A stretch of 64,000 nt of DNA from Cyclobacterium marinum DSM 745 (GCF_000222485.1 NC_015914.1:5562001-5626000), one strand, 5' to 3'. Shown: positions 9,631 to 17,997, numbered from the stretch's first letter. Program-made: numbers and translations. Notes: generated by a model not told the origin, from the sequence alone.

Positions 9631-10557
9631 CTATTTCAAGCCGACTTCGCATCCTCTGGTAATCTTATTCAACAAATCAAACTTGTTATTACTTTCTGCC
9701 TTTTTGAAAATATTCTGCATATGTTTATTCACAGTTCTTTCGGAGATAAACAAAGTATCAGCGATATCCTTGTATATATGACCTTCCCGGACCAATTCGC
9801 AGACTTCAATTTCCCGTTTTGTCAGGCCAAACTTGGTACAGCGAATGGTAAAAATTTCATCTTCATTTTTGGTTTGCAGAAGATTCAGCGTTTCCAAATC
9901 TTTTCTATTTTCCTCGACCATGTTCCGGATATACAGGACTGTGATTATCAGAAAGCCTCCATTTGTCAATAAAACTTCAGTAAGCTGTGTTACTTCCAAA
10001 TAGGCCAACAAGGGCATCAATGTCCAGGGAGCTACAGCAACATAAGATAGAATAGCGTCGAAGGAGGCTTTACTTTTTTTGTAGCGTTGGCGAATTCCCC
10101 AAAGGATGTTGTATACCATGTAAAAAGCATAGGCAAACGGGATGATCATTCCCACGTAGATCACCGTCATTAGATCCAATCCTAAAGGATATAATATGCA
10201 AAAGAAAAGTACAAACGGTAAGATTAAAAATATTAGCACCCCGTATTTGGCATGAAATTCCAAATGGGTAATATTGAATGCCCTGTAAAAATAATAAGGG
10301 AAATAAGCTCCCATACCGAAACCGGCACCATAGGCAAGAATGTATTGTAATGTTACCGACAGAGATAAATCTTCATCTGGAAAAAGTCCTCCGGCCAAAT
10401 TGTAAACAATCAGAAGAAAAAGCAAAATCAGGTAATATTTTCTCTTCTTCTCATTGGGTTTTTGGAGGTAAAAAACCAGTTGATGGGAAAACATCATCAC
10501 CTCCAACAAAACAAATACTAAGGTTACAATGTGGATTTCGGTATTCAGAACAGTCAT
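9631..10557 (-). CDS. Membrane-anchored LuxR-family transcriptional regulator
   Basis: This 308-residue protein has about seven hydrophobic segments across residues 5-220 and then a C-terminal LuxR-type helix-turn-helix (LTKREIEVCELVREGHIYKD, then TVNKHMQNIFKKA) at about residues 240-300. This is the 7TM-plus-LuxR layout seen in Bacteroidota one-component regulators, where the membrane part is presumed to sense a signal and the DNA-binding domain stays tethered in the cytoplasm. The acetyltransferase gene ends 6 bp upstream on the same strand, so the two probably share a transcript. Ligand and target genes are unknown. Confidence 0.85.
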   Translation of the reverse strand: MTVLNTEIHIVTLVFVLLEVMMFSHQLVFYLQKPNEKKRKYYLILLFLLIVYNLAGGLFPDEDLSLSVTLQYILAYGAGFGMGAYFPYYFYRAFNITHLEFHAKYGVLIFLILPFVLFFCILYPLGLDLMTVIYVGMIIPFAYAFYMVYNILWGIRQRYKKSKASFDAILSYVAVAPWTLMPLLAYLEVTQLTEVLLTNGGFLIITVLYIRNMVEENRKDLETLNLLQTKNEDEIFTIRCTKFGLTKREIEVCELVREGHIYKDIADTLFISERTVNKHMQNIFKKAESNNKFDLLNKITRGCEVGLK

Positions 10558-10563
10558 AGCGTT

Positions 10564-11127
10564 TTAGGCAGTTTTCAGGAAGTAAAAGGGAAACCCAAAC
10601 TTTTCGGAAACGGTATAAATCTCCAAACCGTGTTTTCGATACCAGGGGAGGTTGCTCTCCGTAGATGTTTCCAGGTAAACAGGTCGGTCAAGTGTTTTGG
10701 AATAATCCAATACATGCCTCAGAATCTTAGTTCCAAAACCATTCTTTTGCTTTTCCGGGCTGACCCCAACAAACCATAAATAGGTGAAAGGCTCTTTGGG
10801 ATAATGTTTTTTGATAAAGGATTCCCTGGACAGGGCTTTGGGAATATTTCCCAACCCAATGGTTTTTAAGATTAACTGTATATCCAGATAAGTACTTTTC
10901 CAAGAGAACTTTTTCTTATCCTGAAACTGGATCATCGCACAAGCATTGCCATCCTCCGAAATAAAAACTTCACCCATATCAATGCAGTTTTCAAAAGAAT
11001 ACTCCATCAAATAGCGAATTTTCTCTTCTTCTTTACCAGCGATGTAGTTGACACTTTTGTTTTTTTTGAATGCTTTCAACAGGATGGTCACGACCTTTTC
11101 CCTGTCATTTTGGGTTGCTTTTTTCAT
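10564..11127 (-). CDS. GNAT family N-acetyltransferase
   Basis: This 187-residue protein has the GNAT acetyl-CoA-binding core: the beta-4 strand YLWFVGVSPEKQKNGFGTKI carries the Q/RxxGxG/A-like pyrophosphate loop, followed by PVYLETSTESNLPWYRKHGL typical of the C-terminal half. It would transfer an acetyl group from acetyl-CoA to an amine; the substrate is not predictable. It precedes the membrane LuxR regulator by 6 bp, suggesting a two-gene operon in which acetylation and the regulator are linked. Start ATG at 11127. Confidence 0.82.
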   Translation of the reverse strand: MKKATQNDREKVVTILLKAFKKNKSVNYIAGKEEEKIRYLMEYSFENCIDMGEVFISEDGNACAMIQFQDKKKFSWKSTYLDIQLILKTIGLGNIPKALSRESFIKKHYPKEPFTYLWFVGVSPEKQKNGFGTKILRHVLDYSKTLDRPVYLETSTESNLPWYRKHGLEIYTVSEKFGFPFYFLKTA

Positions 11128-11189
11128 TTGATATTTTTTTTAAATCCGAGTTGCGAGGATTTTTCTTCTCCACTCCACATTACCCAACT

Positions 11190-11330
11190 GTCAAACAGGA
11201 AGGGAAATGGGAGGGGCAAGTTCGTTTTTGGCAGAAAAAAACCCAGTGGTTTTTGTCGGACAAAGACACAACTTGCAAGGACCGTGCACAGCGGAATTCT
11301 AGTGGCACCAGAGGAATAGTTTAACTCTGG
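11190..11330. other. Hairpin-rich intergenic block, candidate oriT remnant
   Basis: Between the GNAT gene and the primase-like gene is a non-coding block with clustered small inverted repeats: AAAAACC-cagt-GGTTTTT at 11237-11254 and TTGT-cgg-ACAA at 11253-11263, followed by AACTTGCAAGG. It is much less AT-rich than the following 300 bp. Position beside genes of a mobilizable island suggests a transfer-origin remnant, but no relaxase gene is present, and the assignment is inference only. Confidence 0.25.
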
Positions 11331-11339
11331 TTGGTAAAA

Positions 11340-11640
11340 TAAAGAACTGTTTTAATATAAATTAATAACTAAATATTACTAATAATATTGCTCAACTTAT
11401 GTTTTTATCTAAATATATGCAAATAATTATTATATTTTATTGAGATATATGGATTACCACATATATGGTCATATGCGTATTGGGATTCCTGTATATGCAT
11501 TTATTATTGGAACTCAACATTCCATATTTCCAAATAAAATCCCCTCCCTTTCAGCACATATCTATGTATAGAGTTATTTAAATAGGAGTGTTCACAGGTA
11601 TTGGTATATCGGCATATCCGTATATTCAACAATTTGTAAG
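11340..11640. other. AT-rich non-coding region with short ATATG-type repeats
   Basis: This stretch downstream of the primase-like gene is extremely AT-rich and contains ATATATGG twice (around 11445-11470) and several close variants (CATATG, TATATGC, GGTATATCGG). No open reading frame of note is present. It may be part of the island's former replication or transfer region, or simply decayed sequence. Confidence 0.3.
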
Positions 11641-11720
11641 GCAAAGCCTTAAGTCTCCTCCAATCCACTAAACATTTTCTTCGTATTTCTGTAGTATCCT
11701 AAAAATCTTAATTTGTTCGG

Positions 11721-12596
11721 TTACCTTTTTACGCCTAAATTTTCCCTACTCATCCAATACTCGTTTAGATCTTTATGCGGATGGAATAATTCTGACTCGT
11801 CTCGGCAATGGGGTAGGCTATCCAATAATTTTCTGGCCGCCTCTTTTCCAGCCTTATCCCTGTCCAGAAATAATTTCACACGGCTGTACTTATTTATTTT
11901 CGAATAGAATCCCTGTAAATTGGCCAAAGAATTAAGCACCATAAAGTCCTCTCGGTAATGGTCCCCTTTTCTCATCTCCCTATAACTCAGCAGGTCAAAT
12001 ATTCCTTCAAAAAGGCAAAGATCAGCTGAATTGTTACAGTAGGTAGACACCCCCTGGGCAGTGCAGCCTTTCCAATATTTGTTACGAATTGCCCAACCAT
12101 TTTCATGAGGATTGCCTAGACCAAAATACCTATTGTCACCAATGCGGTAATAGACTTCGCAGCAAAATTCTTTAGCTGTATCCAGAAGGATTCGCCTGGA
12201 TTGAAGATAATCCGAAATGGCGCTATTGCTTCCAAGTGGTTTGGTTTTTATAATTTTGATTCCTTCAGCTGTCTCTTCGGATGGGTCCGGTCGGGGAATA
12301 GCAGGCTGATGAAGAAAAAAAGAAGATCCATTTACCGTTTCGATTTCCCTAATGGCATCAGGAACAGTATAAGCAGGATTCATTTTAAGAACCAGGTCAA
12401 TCAGCGTCCCACCAGCATTTCCATCTCCAAAATCTACCCATAGATTTTTGCTCGGGCTTACCTTAAAAGAAGGGGTTGATTCCTCCCGGTAGGGAGAATA
12501 ATAAAAGCAATAACCTGCTTTAACTTTACTTGGTCTGATTCCCATCTGGTCCAGATAGGTTATTATGGATATTTTATTTGCCTCTTTTGCATTCAT
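11721..12596 (-). CDS. Toprim/CHC2-like primase protein of a mobilizable element
   Basis: This 291-residue protein has an N-terminal primase zinc-finger-like region (YYSPYREESTPSFKVSPSKN, then VDFGDGNAGGTLIDLV, about residues 30-75) in which the usual Cys/His zinc ligands are replaced. A C-terminal toprim domain follows, with the conserved acidic residue in CLFEGIFDLLSY and the DxD pair in LFLDRDKAGKEAA. Proteins of this layout occur in Bacteroidota mobilizable islands downstream of a VapE helicase and prime element replication. Here it follows the VapE gene with a 208-bp repeat-bearing spacer. The usual mobilization genes that would come next are absent. Confidence 0.8.
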   Translation of the reverse strand: MNAKEANKISIITYLDQMGIRPSKVKAGYCFYYSPYREESTPSFKVSPSKNLWVDFGDGNAGGTLIDLVLKMNPAYTVPDAIREIETVNGSSFFLHQPAIPRPDPSEETAEGIKIIKTKPLGSNSAISDYLQSRRILLDTAKEFCCEVYYRIGDNRYFGLGNPHENGWAIRNKYWKGCTAQGVSTYCNNSADLCLFEGIFDLLSYREMRKGDHYREDFMVLNSLANLQGFYSKINKYSRVKLFLDRDKAGKEAARKLLDSLPHCRDESELFHPHKDLNEYWMSRENLGVKR

Positions 12597-12627
12597 TGTT
12601 CTTAAGTTTAATTTTTCTGAAAAACCA

Positions 12628-12818
12628 CTTACTACAGCTACTACCTTACTACATTTCTATTTTAGTTTGTTGATTTTTAATACCTTATGACTTAAAGGAA
12701 ATTGAATCCGTCTTACTACAAAACTTTTATTGTAGTGGGATGTAGTATTCTGATTTATCCCATCTTACTACCTATTAAAGCACTGTATTTCATTTATTTA
12801 CAGCTTATTTGTAGTAAG
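12628..12818. repeat. Iteron-like CTTACTAC repeats
   Basis: The octamer CTTACTAC occurs at 12628-12635, 12645-12652, 12712-12719 and 12764-12771 on the plus strand, and inverted (GTAGTAAG) at 12811-12818, inside the last codons of the VapE gene. A related TGTAGT-ggga-TGTAGT lies near 12731-12746. Five exact copies of an 8-mer in under 200 bp, between a helicase and a primase gene, resemble binding sites for an initiator at an element's replication origin. A regulatory role is the alternative. Confidence 0.5.
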
Positions 12819-14040
12819 TAGTAGCTTGGTTTTGTTTTATGTAATATCCTTTTTCAGGGAAGTTTTGACCTTCGTTTCTCCGCACCTGGGACTGAACATG
12901 GCCAAGCAGTTTCAATGCTTTTCCTATTTCCACAGGGCTAATTCTGAGATTGCCAGAAATATTTAAAGCCAGCTGATGGCAGATGTCGGTAGCAGTCATG
13001 AATTTGTCATGGTCCTCCTTAGTGCCGGGTGAAAAGAACTTTTGCACCAGCTCAACCTCTGGAGAAATGGTTTTGTACTGGTTGTTCATGATTTCATTTT
13101 CCCGGATTTCCTTCGCTGTCATTTCATAATGAAAATTCGTCAGGTATAGCTGATAAGCCTGTGCCCAAACCCTATCGATTTCAATTTCCTTTATGTAATT
13201 CCAATTAATTTCCCTTACCGTAAAGCAGAGCCAACGCACACTACCTGTTACATCCGTGAGAAACTCAGCCTTATTAGTGGATCCCCAAATGGAAGCCCTT
13301 CTCGGTTCCATTTTAGGCTTCTTATCATAAGGATGCCTAACTTTGACTTGTGATTTACTCATCAGCGTTTTCTGTGCGTTGATCTCTGTTTTGGAAAGTG
13401 TGGAAAGCTCATCCTGAATGATTCCGAAATTCTGACTCAAGGCGATTAGACTGTCCTTGTCCACAGAAATATTTTCAGCTTGGTAAGTCTTCAGCTGATC
13501 TGGAATCAGGAAACGTGTTAGTGTGGTTTTACCACTATTCTGTTGCTCCTGTACAAAGATCAAAGCTTGCTTATTGAAAAAGTCATCGCGGAGACAACAG
13601 GCCACACAGCGCACCAGCCATTTTTTAAACTGGACCTCAAAACGTTCTTGTCCTTGTACCTGAATATATCGAGTGAATTTGCGGATATAATCTCCATGGT
13701 TGACTTCACTCCAGGTCTCCCGTACCTGTTTAAAGTAATTCACGAAAGGGTTTGTTTTTGGGATAAAATCTGAAGACAGAAAGGTATTGATCTCTGCCAC
13801 CGAGGTACGGTATCCCTCTTGTCGGCACTCTATGTAAAGCGTGTGGGGATTGACTGGGTGGTATTTCTTTCCATCTTTTTCTTTTGCAAAGACCTCGTTG
13901 AGTACCATGTTATTTTTAAACTCATATTTTGACATCAGGAATCTGATCATTCGAATGGTCGCACTCGAAGATTTCTCATCAATCTTTTTGATAGGGGTTT
14001 CATCGTCCATATTTCTGTAGATTTGGGTTGATATTTCCAT
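12805..14040 (-). CDS. VapE-like superfamily III helicase/primase-helicase of an integrated element
   Basis: This 411-residue protein contains the VapE domain. A Walker A-like loop is visible in FVQEQQNSGKTTLTRFLIP (about residues 170-188), a Walker B-like acidic pair in FGIIQDELSTL, and the sensor region ASIWGSTNKAEFLTDVTGS before RWLCFTV. It would unwind or help initiate replication of a mobile island. The start at 14040 is the first ATG; Met11 at 14010 is an alternative. It lies between an excisionase-like HTH gene and the primase-like gene, the standard order in Bacteroidota mobilizable islands. The C-terminal end overlaps the last iteron-like repeat. Confidence 0.82.
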   Translation of the reverse strand: MEISTQIYRNMDDETPIKKIDEKSSSATIRMIRFLMSKYEFKNNMVLNEVFAKEKDGKKYHPVNPHTLYIECRQEGYRTSVAEINTFLSSDFIPKTNPFVNYFKQVRETWSEVNHGDYIRKFTRYIQVQGQERFEVQFKKWLVRCVACCLRDDFFNKQALIFVQEQQNSGKTTLTRFLIPDQLKTYQAENISVDKDSLIALSQNFGIIQDELSTLSKTEINAQKTLMSKSQVKVRHPYDKKPKMEPRRASIWGSTNKAEFLTDVTGSVRWLCFTVREINWNYIKEIEIDRVWAQAYQLYLTNFHYEMTAKEIRENEIMNNQYKTISPEVELVQKFFSPGTKEDHDKFMTATDICHQLALNISGNLRISPVEIGKALKLLGHVQSQVRRNEGQNFPEKGYYIKQNQATTYYK

Positions 14041-14124
14041 ACAGAAATGGTATATTTATCTCACTAAAAACGGGATACCATTTCCTAATGAAATTAATTA
14101 AGGCGGATCGGGTATGATCCGCTT

Positions 14125-14406
14125 TTATTTTTTCCGGCCGTTTTTCTGATGACCGGCATTGAGTATATCCGACTTTTTGAAATACACCCTGGTGTTAATC
14201 ACCTGTTCCTTCAGGAAGCCTTCCCTCCTCCAGTTGTTGATCGTTGTGCGGGAGCGCCCAAGCAGTTTCATAGCTTCTGGGATCTGTATCAATTCATCGT
14301 CAGGAGTAGCTGGCTGCAACTCTGGGATTATCCTTGAAGCTACTTCTTCAGCTATCTCCTGGATAAGTTGTCTTTTGTCAATTGGTGAAAAGATCATGTC
14401 ATTCAT
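14125..14406 (-). CDS. Excisionase-like helix-turn-helix protein
   Basis: About 93 residues from the ATG at 14406; a longer GTG-started form from 14445 is possible. The C-terminal half carries a MerR/excisionase-type winged helix-turn-helix (LIQIPEAMKLLGRSRTTINN, then WRREGFLKEQ), and the N-terminal half is a short helical region. In Bacteroidota islands such proteins sit at the head of the VapE-primase gene string and act as recombination directionality factors or regulators. A palindrome at 14468-14480 lies just upstream and could be its operator. No integrase gene accompanies it here. Confidence 0.78.
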   Translation of the reverse strand: MNDMIFSPIDKRQLIQEIAEEVASRIIPELQPATPDDELIQIPEAMKLLGRSRTTINNWRREGFLKEQVINTRVYFKKSDILNAGHQKNGRKK

Positions 14407-14467
14407 ATTCAGTTTTCGTTTGGTTTGTTGGCCGAATATGGTCACAAGTTGGCAGGGGTAGTTAGCT

Positions 14468-14480
14468 GGGGTAGTACCCC
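14468..14480. promoter_or_regulatory. Palindrome upstream of the HTH gene (candidate operator)
   Basis: GGGGTA-G-TACCCC is a perfect 6-bp dyad about a central G, 61 bp upstream of the HTH gene start. A second GGGGTAGTTAG half-like copy precedes it at about 14456-14466. A binding site for the HTH protein or a recombination protein is plausible but inferred. Confidence 0.35.
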
Positions 14481-14551
14481 AAGTTTATGGAAACAGGTAT
14501 TTGTGGCTGGAATGGAGGGTTTTGAAGGAAAAAAAATTGCATGAAGGCAAG

Positions 14552-14779
14552 ATGCTTATTGAACTGATAAGAAGGATCCTTCAAGCCATTGAAAGAGATG
14601 ACTTCATTCTTGCACAGAACCATATCAAAAATTTGGAAATTGTAAGTTTGAAACTGGCCGTTGGAGGACATGGAGGAAACTGTACCCAATTTGAGCTTTG
14701 CAAAAGAGAAAAAATAACCGGTCCAACATTTCCTTTAATCGGTGACTTCTTTATTGCATTTTCATCAGGCAAAAAGTAA
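14552..14779 (+). CDS. Hypothetical small protein
   Basis: This 75-residue frame starts at the ATG at 14552; a TTG-started form from 14501 is possible. The sequence has an amphipathic helical N-terminus (LIELIRRILQAIERDDF) and a glycine-rich middle (VGGHGGNC). Codon use looks like coding sequence and a purine-rich stretch precedes the ATG. It occupies the place between the excisionase-like gene and tRNA-Ser where an integrase would be expected. I do not recognise the family; it may be a cargo gene of the island or a chance frame. Confidence 0.3.
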   Translation: MLIELIRRILQAIERDDFILAQNHIKNLEIVSLKLAVGGHGGNCTQFELCKREKITGPTFPLIGDFFIAFSSGKK

Positions 14780-14959
14780 ATGGTAAATTTAAAAATTACG
14801 TCCATTTCAATTTCCAGGTCACTCCACCCAATTGTTGTAATGAAAAAATATTTGATGTTGGAAACTATTAGGTCTCATTAAAAAAATTCGGCAAATTCTA
14901 GAAAATGACAAAACAGGAATACTTAATTTGAATTAAGCGGTTAGAGTGAAAATCAGGAT

Positions 14960-14983
14960 AATTCGCCCCTGAATTCGCCCCTG
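14960..14983. repeat. Two tandem copies of a 12-mer
   Basis: AATTCGCCCCTG is repeated head to tail at 14960-14971 and 14972-14983, just beyond the terminator of tRNA-Ser. It may be a leftover of recombination at the island end, or simple slippage. Confidence 0.5.
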
Positions 14984-14990
14984 ATTAAAA

Positions 14991-15033
14991 AGAAAAAACC
15001 CTAACCTATTGAGTATCAATAAGCTAGGGTTTT
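14991..15033 (-). terminator. Terminator of tRNA-Ser
   Basis: Reading on the minus strand, AAACCCTA is paired with TAGGGTTT, with an inner TATTGA/TCAATA stem, and a run of T follows. It sits 7 bp beyond the 3' end of tRNA-Ser and would stop transcription before the island remnant. Confidence 0.8.
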
Positions 15034-15039
15034 GTTCAG

Positions 15040-15128
15040 TAGAGAGTGGGGGATTCGAACCCCCGGTACGCTATTAGGCGTACGACAGTTTAGCAAACTG
15101 CTGGTTTAAGCCACTCACCCAACTCTCT
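15040..15128 (-). tRNA. tRNA-Ser (anticodon GCT)
   Basis: A complete class II tRNA of about 89 nt. The acceptor stem is AGAGAGT/ACTCTCT, the anticodon loop TTTGCTAAA lies between CAG and CTG stems, the variable arm is long (GTACGC/GCGTAC) and the T arm is GGGGGTTCGAATCCCCC. CCA is not encoded. The base after the acceptor stem (position 73) reads A, where tRNA-Ser normally has G, and the first pair is A-U rather than G-C. The 3' end faces the island remnant, the usual arrangement for tRNA-targeted integration. Confidence 0.93.
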
Positions 15129-15476
15129 AAGTATTGGTGAAGCATGTAAACAAATTAATCTTGATTTTTTAAAGCCTGCTTATTGTATAAAACAATCAAC
15201 AAAAAATGCTTTCTCAAATCCACAACTAAATGTCAATTCCGACCGCTTCCCGATCAGTGATGCAAATATAAACCAATATTCTTCAATTTAACAAAACCAA
15301 AACAAGAAAAAAGGGGACTTTTTTATCGCTTTAGCCGGAAACGAGGGCTAATTGATTTTAAGCCAGTAGGATAAATTCTAAAACAATTTCTAAACTTTTC
15401 CCCGATTAAATAAAGCCTCTTTTAAAATCGACCTAGAATTCCTTTCTTTGCAAGCCATACTATTATTTCTTTGAAG

Positions 15477-16088
15477 ATGAAATTAATTGCCATAGGCCGA
15501 AATTATGCGGCACATATAGAAGAACTTAACAACGAAAGACCTGATTCACCTGTTGTATTTATGAAACCGGACACGGCTTTGCTAAAAGACAATGCCCCTT
15601 TTTATCATCCGGAATATTCCGACAATATTCATCATGAAGTGGAATTGGTCCTAAAAATAAATAAGGAAGGCAAATACATTCAACAGCAGTTTGCCCACAA
15701 GTATTACAACGAAATTGGAATTGGCATAGACTTTACTGCCAGAGATTTGCAGCAAAAGTGCAAAGAAAAAGGCCTTCCATGGGAAATTGCCAAGGCTTTT
15801 AATGGCTCTGCCCCATTAGGTCAGTTTAAACCGATCAGCGATTTTCCAGATATTTCCAATATCAACTTTCACCTTGACATCAACGGGGAACGTCGCCAAA
15901 CTGGTAACACTTCCCTTCTACTCTTTTCTTTTGATGTAATTATCGCTTATATATCCCAATTTTTCACCCTTAAAACCGGTGACTTGATCTATACCGGTAC
16001 ACCTGCAGGTGTGGGCAAAGTTAATATTGGTGACAGGTTGGAGGCTTATGTGGAAGATGAAAAATTGCTGGATTTTGAAATTAAATAA
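15477..16088 (+). CDS. Fumarylacetoacetate hydrolase family protein
   Basis: This 203-residue protein starts at the ATG at 15477 (MKLIAIGRNYAAH); an upstream TTG in frame is less likely. It has the FAH-fold motifs: the early HIEELN region, KPDTALL, the metal-binding EVELVLKI, GIDFTARDLQ, and YTGTPAGVGKV near the C-terminus. Family members are Mg/Mn-dependent hydrolases, isomerases or decarboxylases acting on 2-oxo or acylpyruvate compounds; an acylpyruvase-like role is most common for this short form. The coding end overlaps the next gene by 32 bp. No legible function follows from its neighbours. Confidence 0.88.
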   Translation: MKLIAIGRNYAAHIEELNNERPDSPVVFMKPDTALLKDNAPFYHPEYSDNIHHEVELVLKINKEGKYIQQQFAHKYYNEIGIGIDFTARDLQQKCKEKGLPWEIAKAFNGSAPLGQFKPISDFPDISNINFHLDINGERRQTGNTSLLLFSFDVIIAYISQFFTLKTGDLIYTGTPAGVGKVNIGDRLEAYVEDEKLLDFEIK

Positions 16089-17943
16089 AGGCCTATACAC
16101 TTTACTATTCGTATGCATTGCCCTTGTCTTTCTCTCTCAAACTCAGAAAGAATATTACCTATTTCCCATCAAACCCGGCCAGCAAAACTTCCTTGCTGGC
16201 AATATGAGCGAAATAAGGAGCAATCATTTTCATACCGGACTTGACATCAAAACGGAAGGCAGACAAGGGTTACCTGTGCACGCTTCAGCCGATGGATATG
16301 TTGCTAAAATCAAGGTCTCCTCTTTTGGCTATGGCAACGTACTTTACCTCAAACACCCCAACGGTACAAGCACCGTTTATGCCCACCTGAAAGATTTTGC
16401 CTCTCCGATCGCGGAATTCATGCAACAGAAAATCTATGAAGCCCGAGAAAATGAATTGGAATACAATCCTAAACCTGGCGACTTGCCCATATCCCAAGGG
16501 GACACCATTGCTTATTCCGGAAATACAGGATCTTCAGGTGGACCACACCTGCATTTTGAAATCCGCGATTCCCTCAATCGGGCCATTGACCCTTTACACG
16601 CCGGATTCAGGGAAATCGTGGATAACACCTCCCCCATCGTACGAAGGGTGGCCATCAGTCCTTTGACTCCCGAAAGTAGAGTAAATGGCATGTATCGCAG
16701 GCAAGAATTCTCTTTGATTTACAGTTCCGGTGCTTTTCAAGTACAACCAACCATTAACATTTCCGGAAAGGTGGGCATAGAAATCCTTGCATATGACCAG
16801 TTGGATGAGATGTACAATAGAAACGGTTTCCCAATCTTTGAAATCTATGATGCTGAAAACAGAATATTTAGAGCCGAAGTGAATGAAATAGATTTCAACA
16901 TAGGACGACATATTCTATTGCATACCTACCGGAACCGATATACTCGATTGTACAAAAAACCCAACAACAAGTTTTCATTTTATGAACCGGACAGTGTATT
17001 AAGTGGGGCTATTTCCGCTTTACCGGGAGAAGAGAAGTCTATTACGGTCCAACTTCTGGATGCCTATGCCAATGCATCCAAACTTAAAATTGATTTTTTA
17101 GGAGAATTGGCACCCACAACCCTGGATGGTACGAATTATACTTCCGGTAATCAACAAATAGAATATTTAGAGAATGTTTTAGTAATAAACAGCAGTGAAG
17201 CAAGTGCCGGTGATCTGGCTCAAGTTCATGTTCATGGGCTAAGTATGGAATTACCTTATGCTTATGCAGGGAAAAATAAACGAACTTACCTTTGGGACAT
17301 GGCCTTGGGTATTCCCGACTCCATTAACCTATGTTCCGAAACCATTTTCCCGAAAGTAATAGCCAAAATTCCTGCGGAAAAAGAAACGCTTATTGACAAT
17401 GGAATGGTGAAAATTCTTTTTGAAGAAGAAAGCCTTCTTGAAGACTTGTATTTAAGGGTCAATACTTTTGAAGACAAAGGGATGAAAGGCTTGAGTTTAA
17501 ACGATCAGTTTGATTACCTTTGGCAATCGATTTCTGTGAAAGCAAATATGGGTGATTTTATGGGAGACCAATCAAAAACCCATATGTACCAATTGTATAG
17601 AAATGGACACCGAAACTTTCTAGGTGGAAAATGGGAAGGGCCTTTTATCAATTTCAACACCCGGGTTTTGGGTGATTTTGTATTGGCTACCGATTCTATT
17701 CCACCTTCTATTCGTCCCACTCGGATCAATGGAAGAGAAATAAGGTTTGTAATAAAGGACAATTTATCGGGAATTAAGGATTTTGAAGCTTGGGTAGATG
17801 GAAGATGGACTCAGATGAAGTACGAACACAAACAAGCAGTAATTTGGTCTGCACCACTCCCCGGAACCACTTTAAAAGGTGAAGTAGTCCTAAAAGTAAG
17901 AGATCGAGCAAATAACGAGGCCATTTATAATGGAAAGATTTAA
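16057..17943 (+). CDS. M23 family (LytM-type) metallopeptidase
   Basis: The start at 16057 gives MKNCWILKLNKG and a hydrophobic signal segment (TLLFVCIALVFLSQ). The frame extends upstream to a GTG at 16009, but that would lie deep inside the FAH gene. The peptidase domain has the zinc ligands HFHTGLDI (HxxxD) and GPHLHFEIRD (HxH). A long C-terminal part (about residues 200-628) with beta-rich, Ig-like sequence follows. Such enzymes cut peptidoglycan cross-bridges or activate amidases in the periplasm. The 32-bp overlap with the FAH gene suggests co-translation. Confidence 0.88.
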   Translation: MKNCWILKLNKGLYTLLFVCIALVFLSQTQKEYYLFPIKPGQQNFLAGNMSEIRSNHFHTGLDIKTEGRQGLPVHASADGYVAKIKVSSFGYGNVLYLKHPNGTSTVYAHLKDFASPIAEFMQQKIYEARENELEYNPKPGDLPISQGDTIAYSGNTGSSGGPHLHFEIRDSLNRAIDPLHAGFREIVDNTSPIVRRVAISPLTPESRVNGMYRRQEFSLIYSSGAFQVQPTINISGKVGIEILAYDQLDEMYNRNGFPIFEIYDAENRIFRAEVNEIDFNIGRHILLHTYRNRYTRLYKKPNNKFSFYEPDSVLSGAISALPGEEKSITVQLLDAYANASKLKIDFLGELAPTTLDGTNYTSGNQQIEYLENVLVINSSEASAGDLAQVHVHGLSMELPYAYAGKNKRTYLWDMALGIPDSINLCSETIFPKVIAKIPAEKETLIDNGMVKILFEEESLLEDLYLRVNTFEDKGMKGLSLNDQFDYLWQSISVKANMGDFMGDQSKTHMYQLYRNGHRNFLGGKWEGPFINFNTRVLGDFVLATDSIPPSIRPTRINGREIRFVIKDNLSGIKDFEAWVDGRWTQMKYEHKQAVIWSAPLPGTTLKGEVVLKVRDRANNEAIYNGKI

Positions 17944-17997
17944 TTTATTCCGATATTTAAGCCCTTAAATTAATAATCAAACAATAAAGCCACAACT

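Noticed and set aside
14462..14689. 75-codon minus-strand frame opposite the small ORF near tRNA-Ser
   Set aside because: No protein-like pattern and it covers the palindrome region; the plus-strand frame is more plausible.
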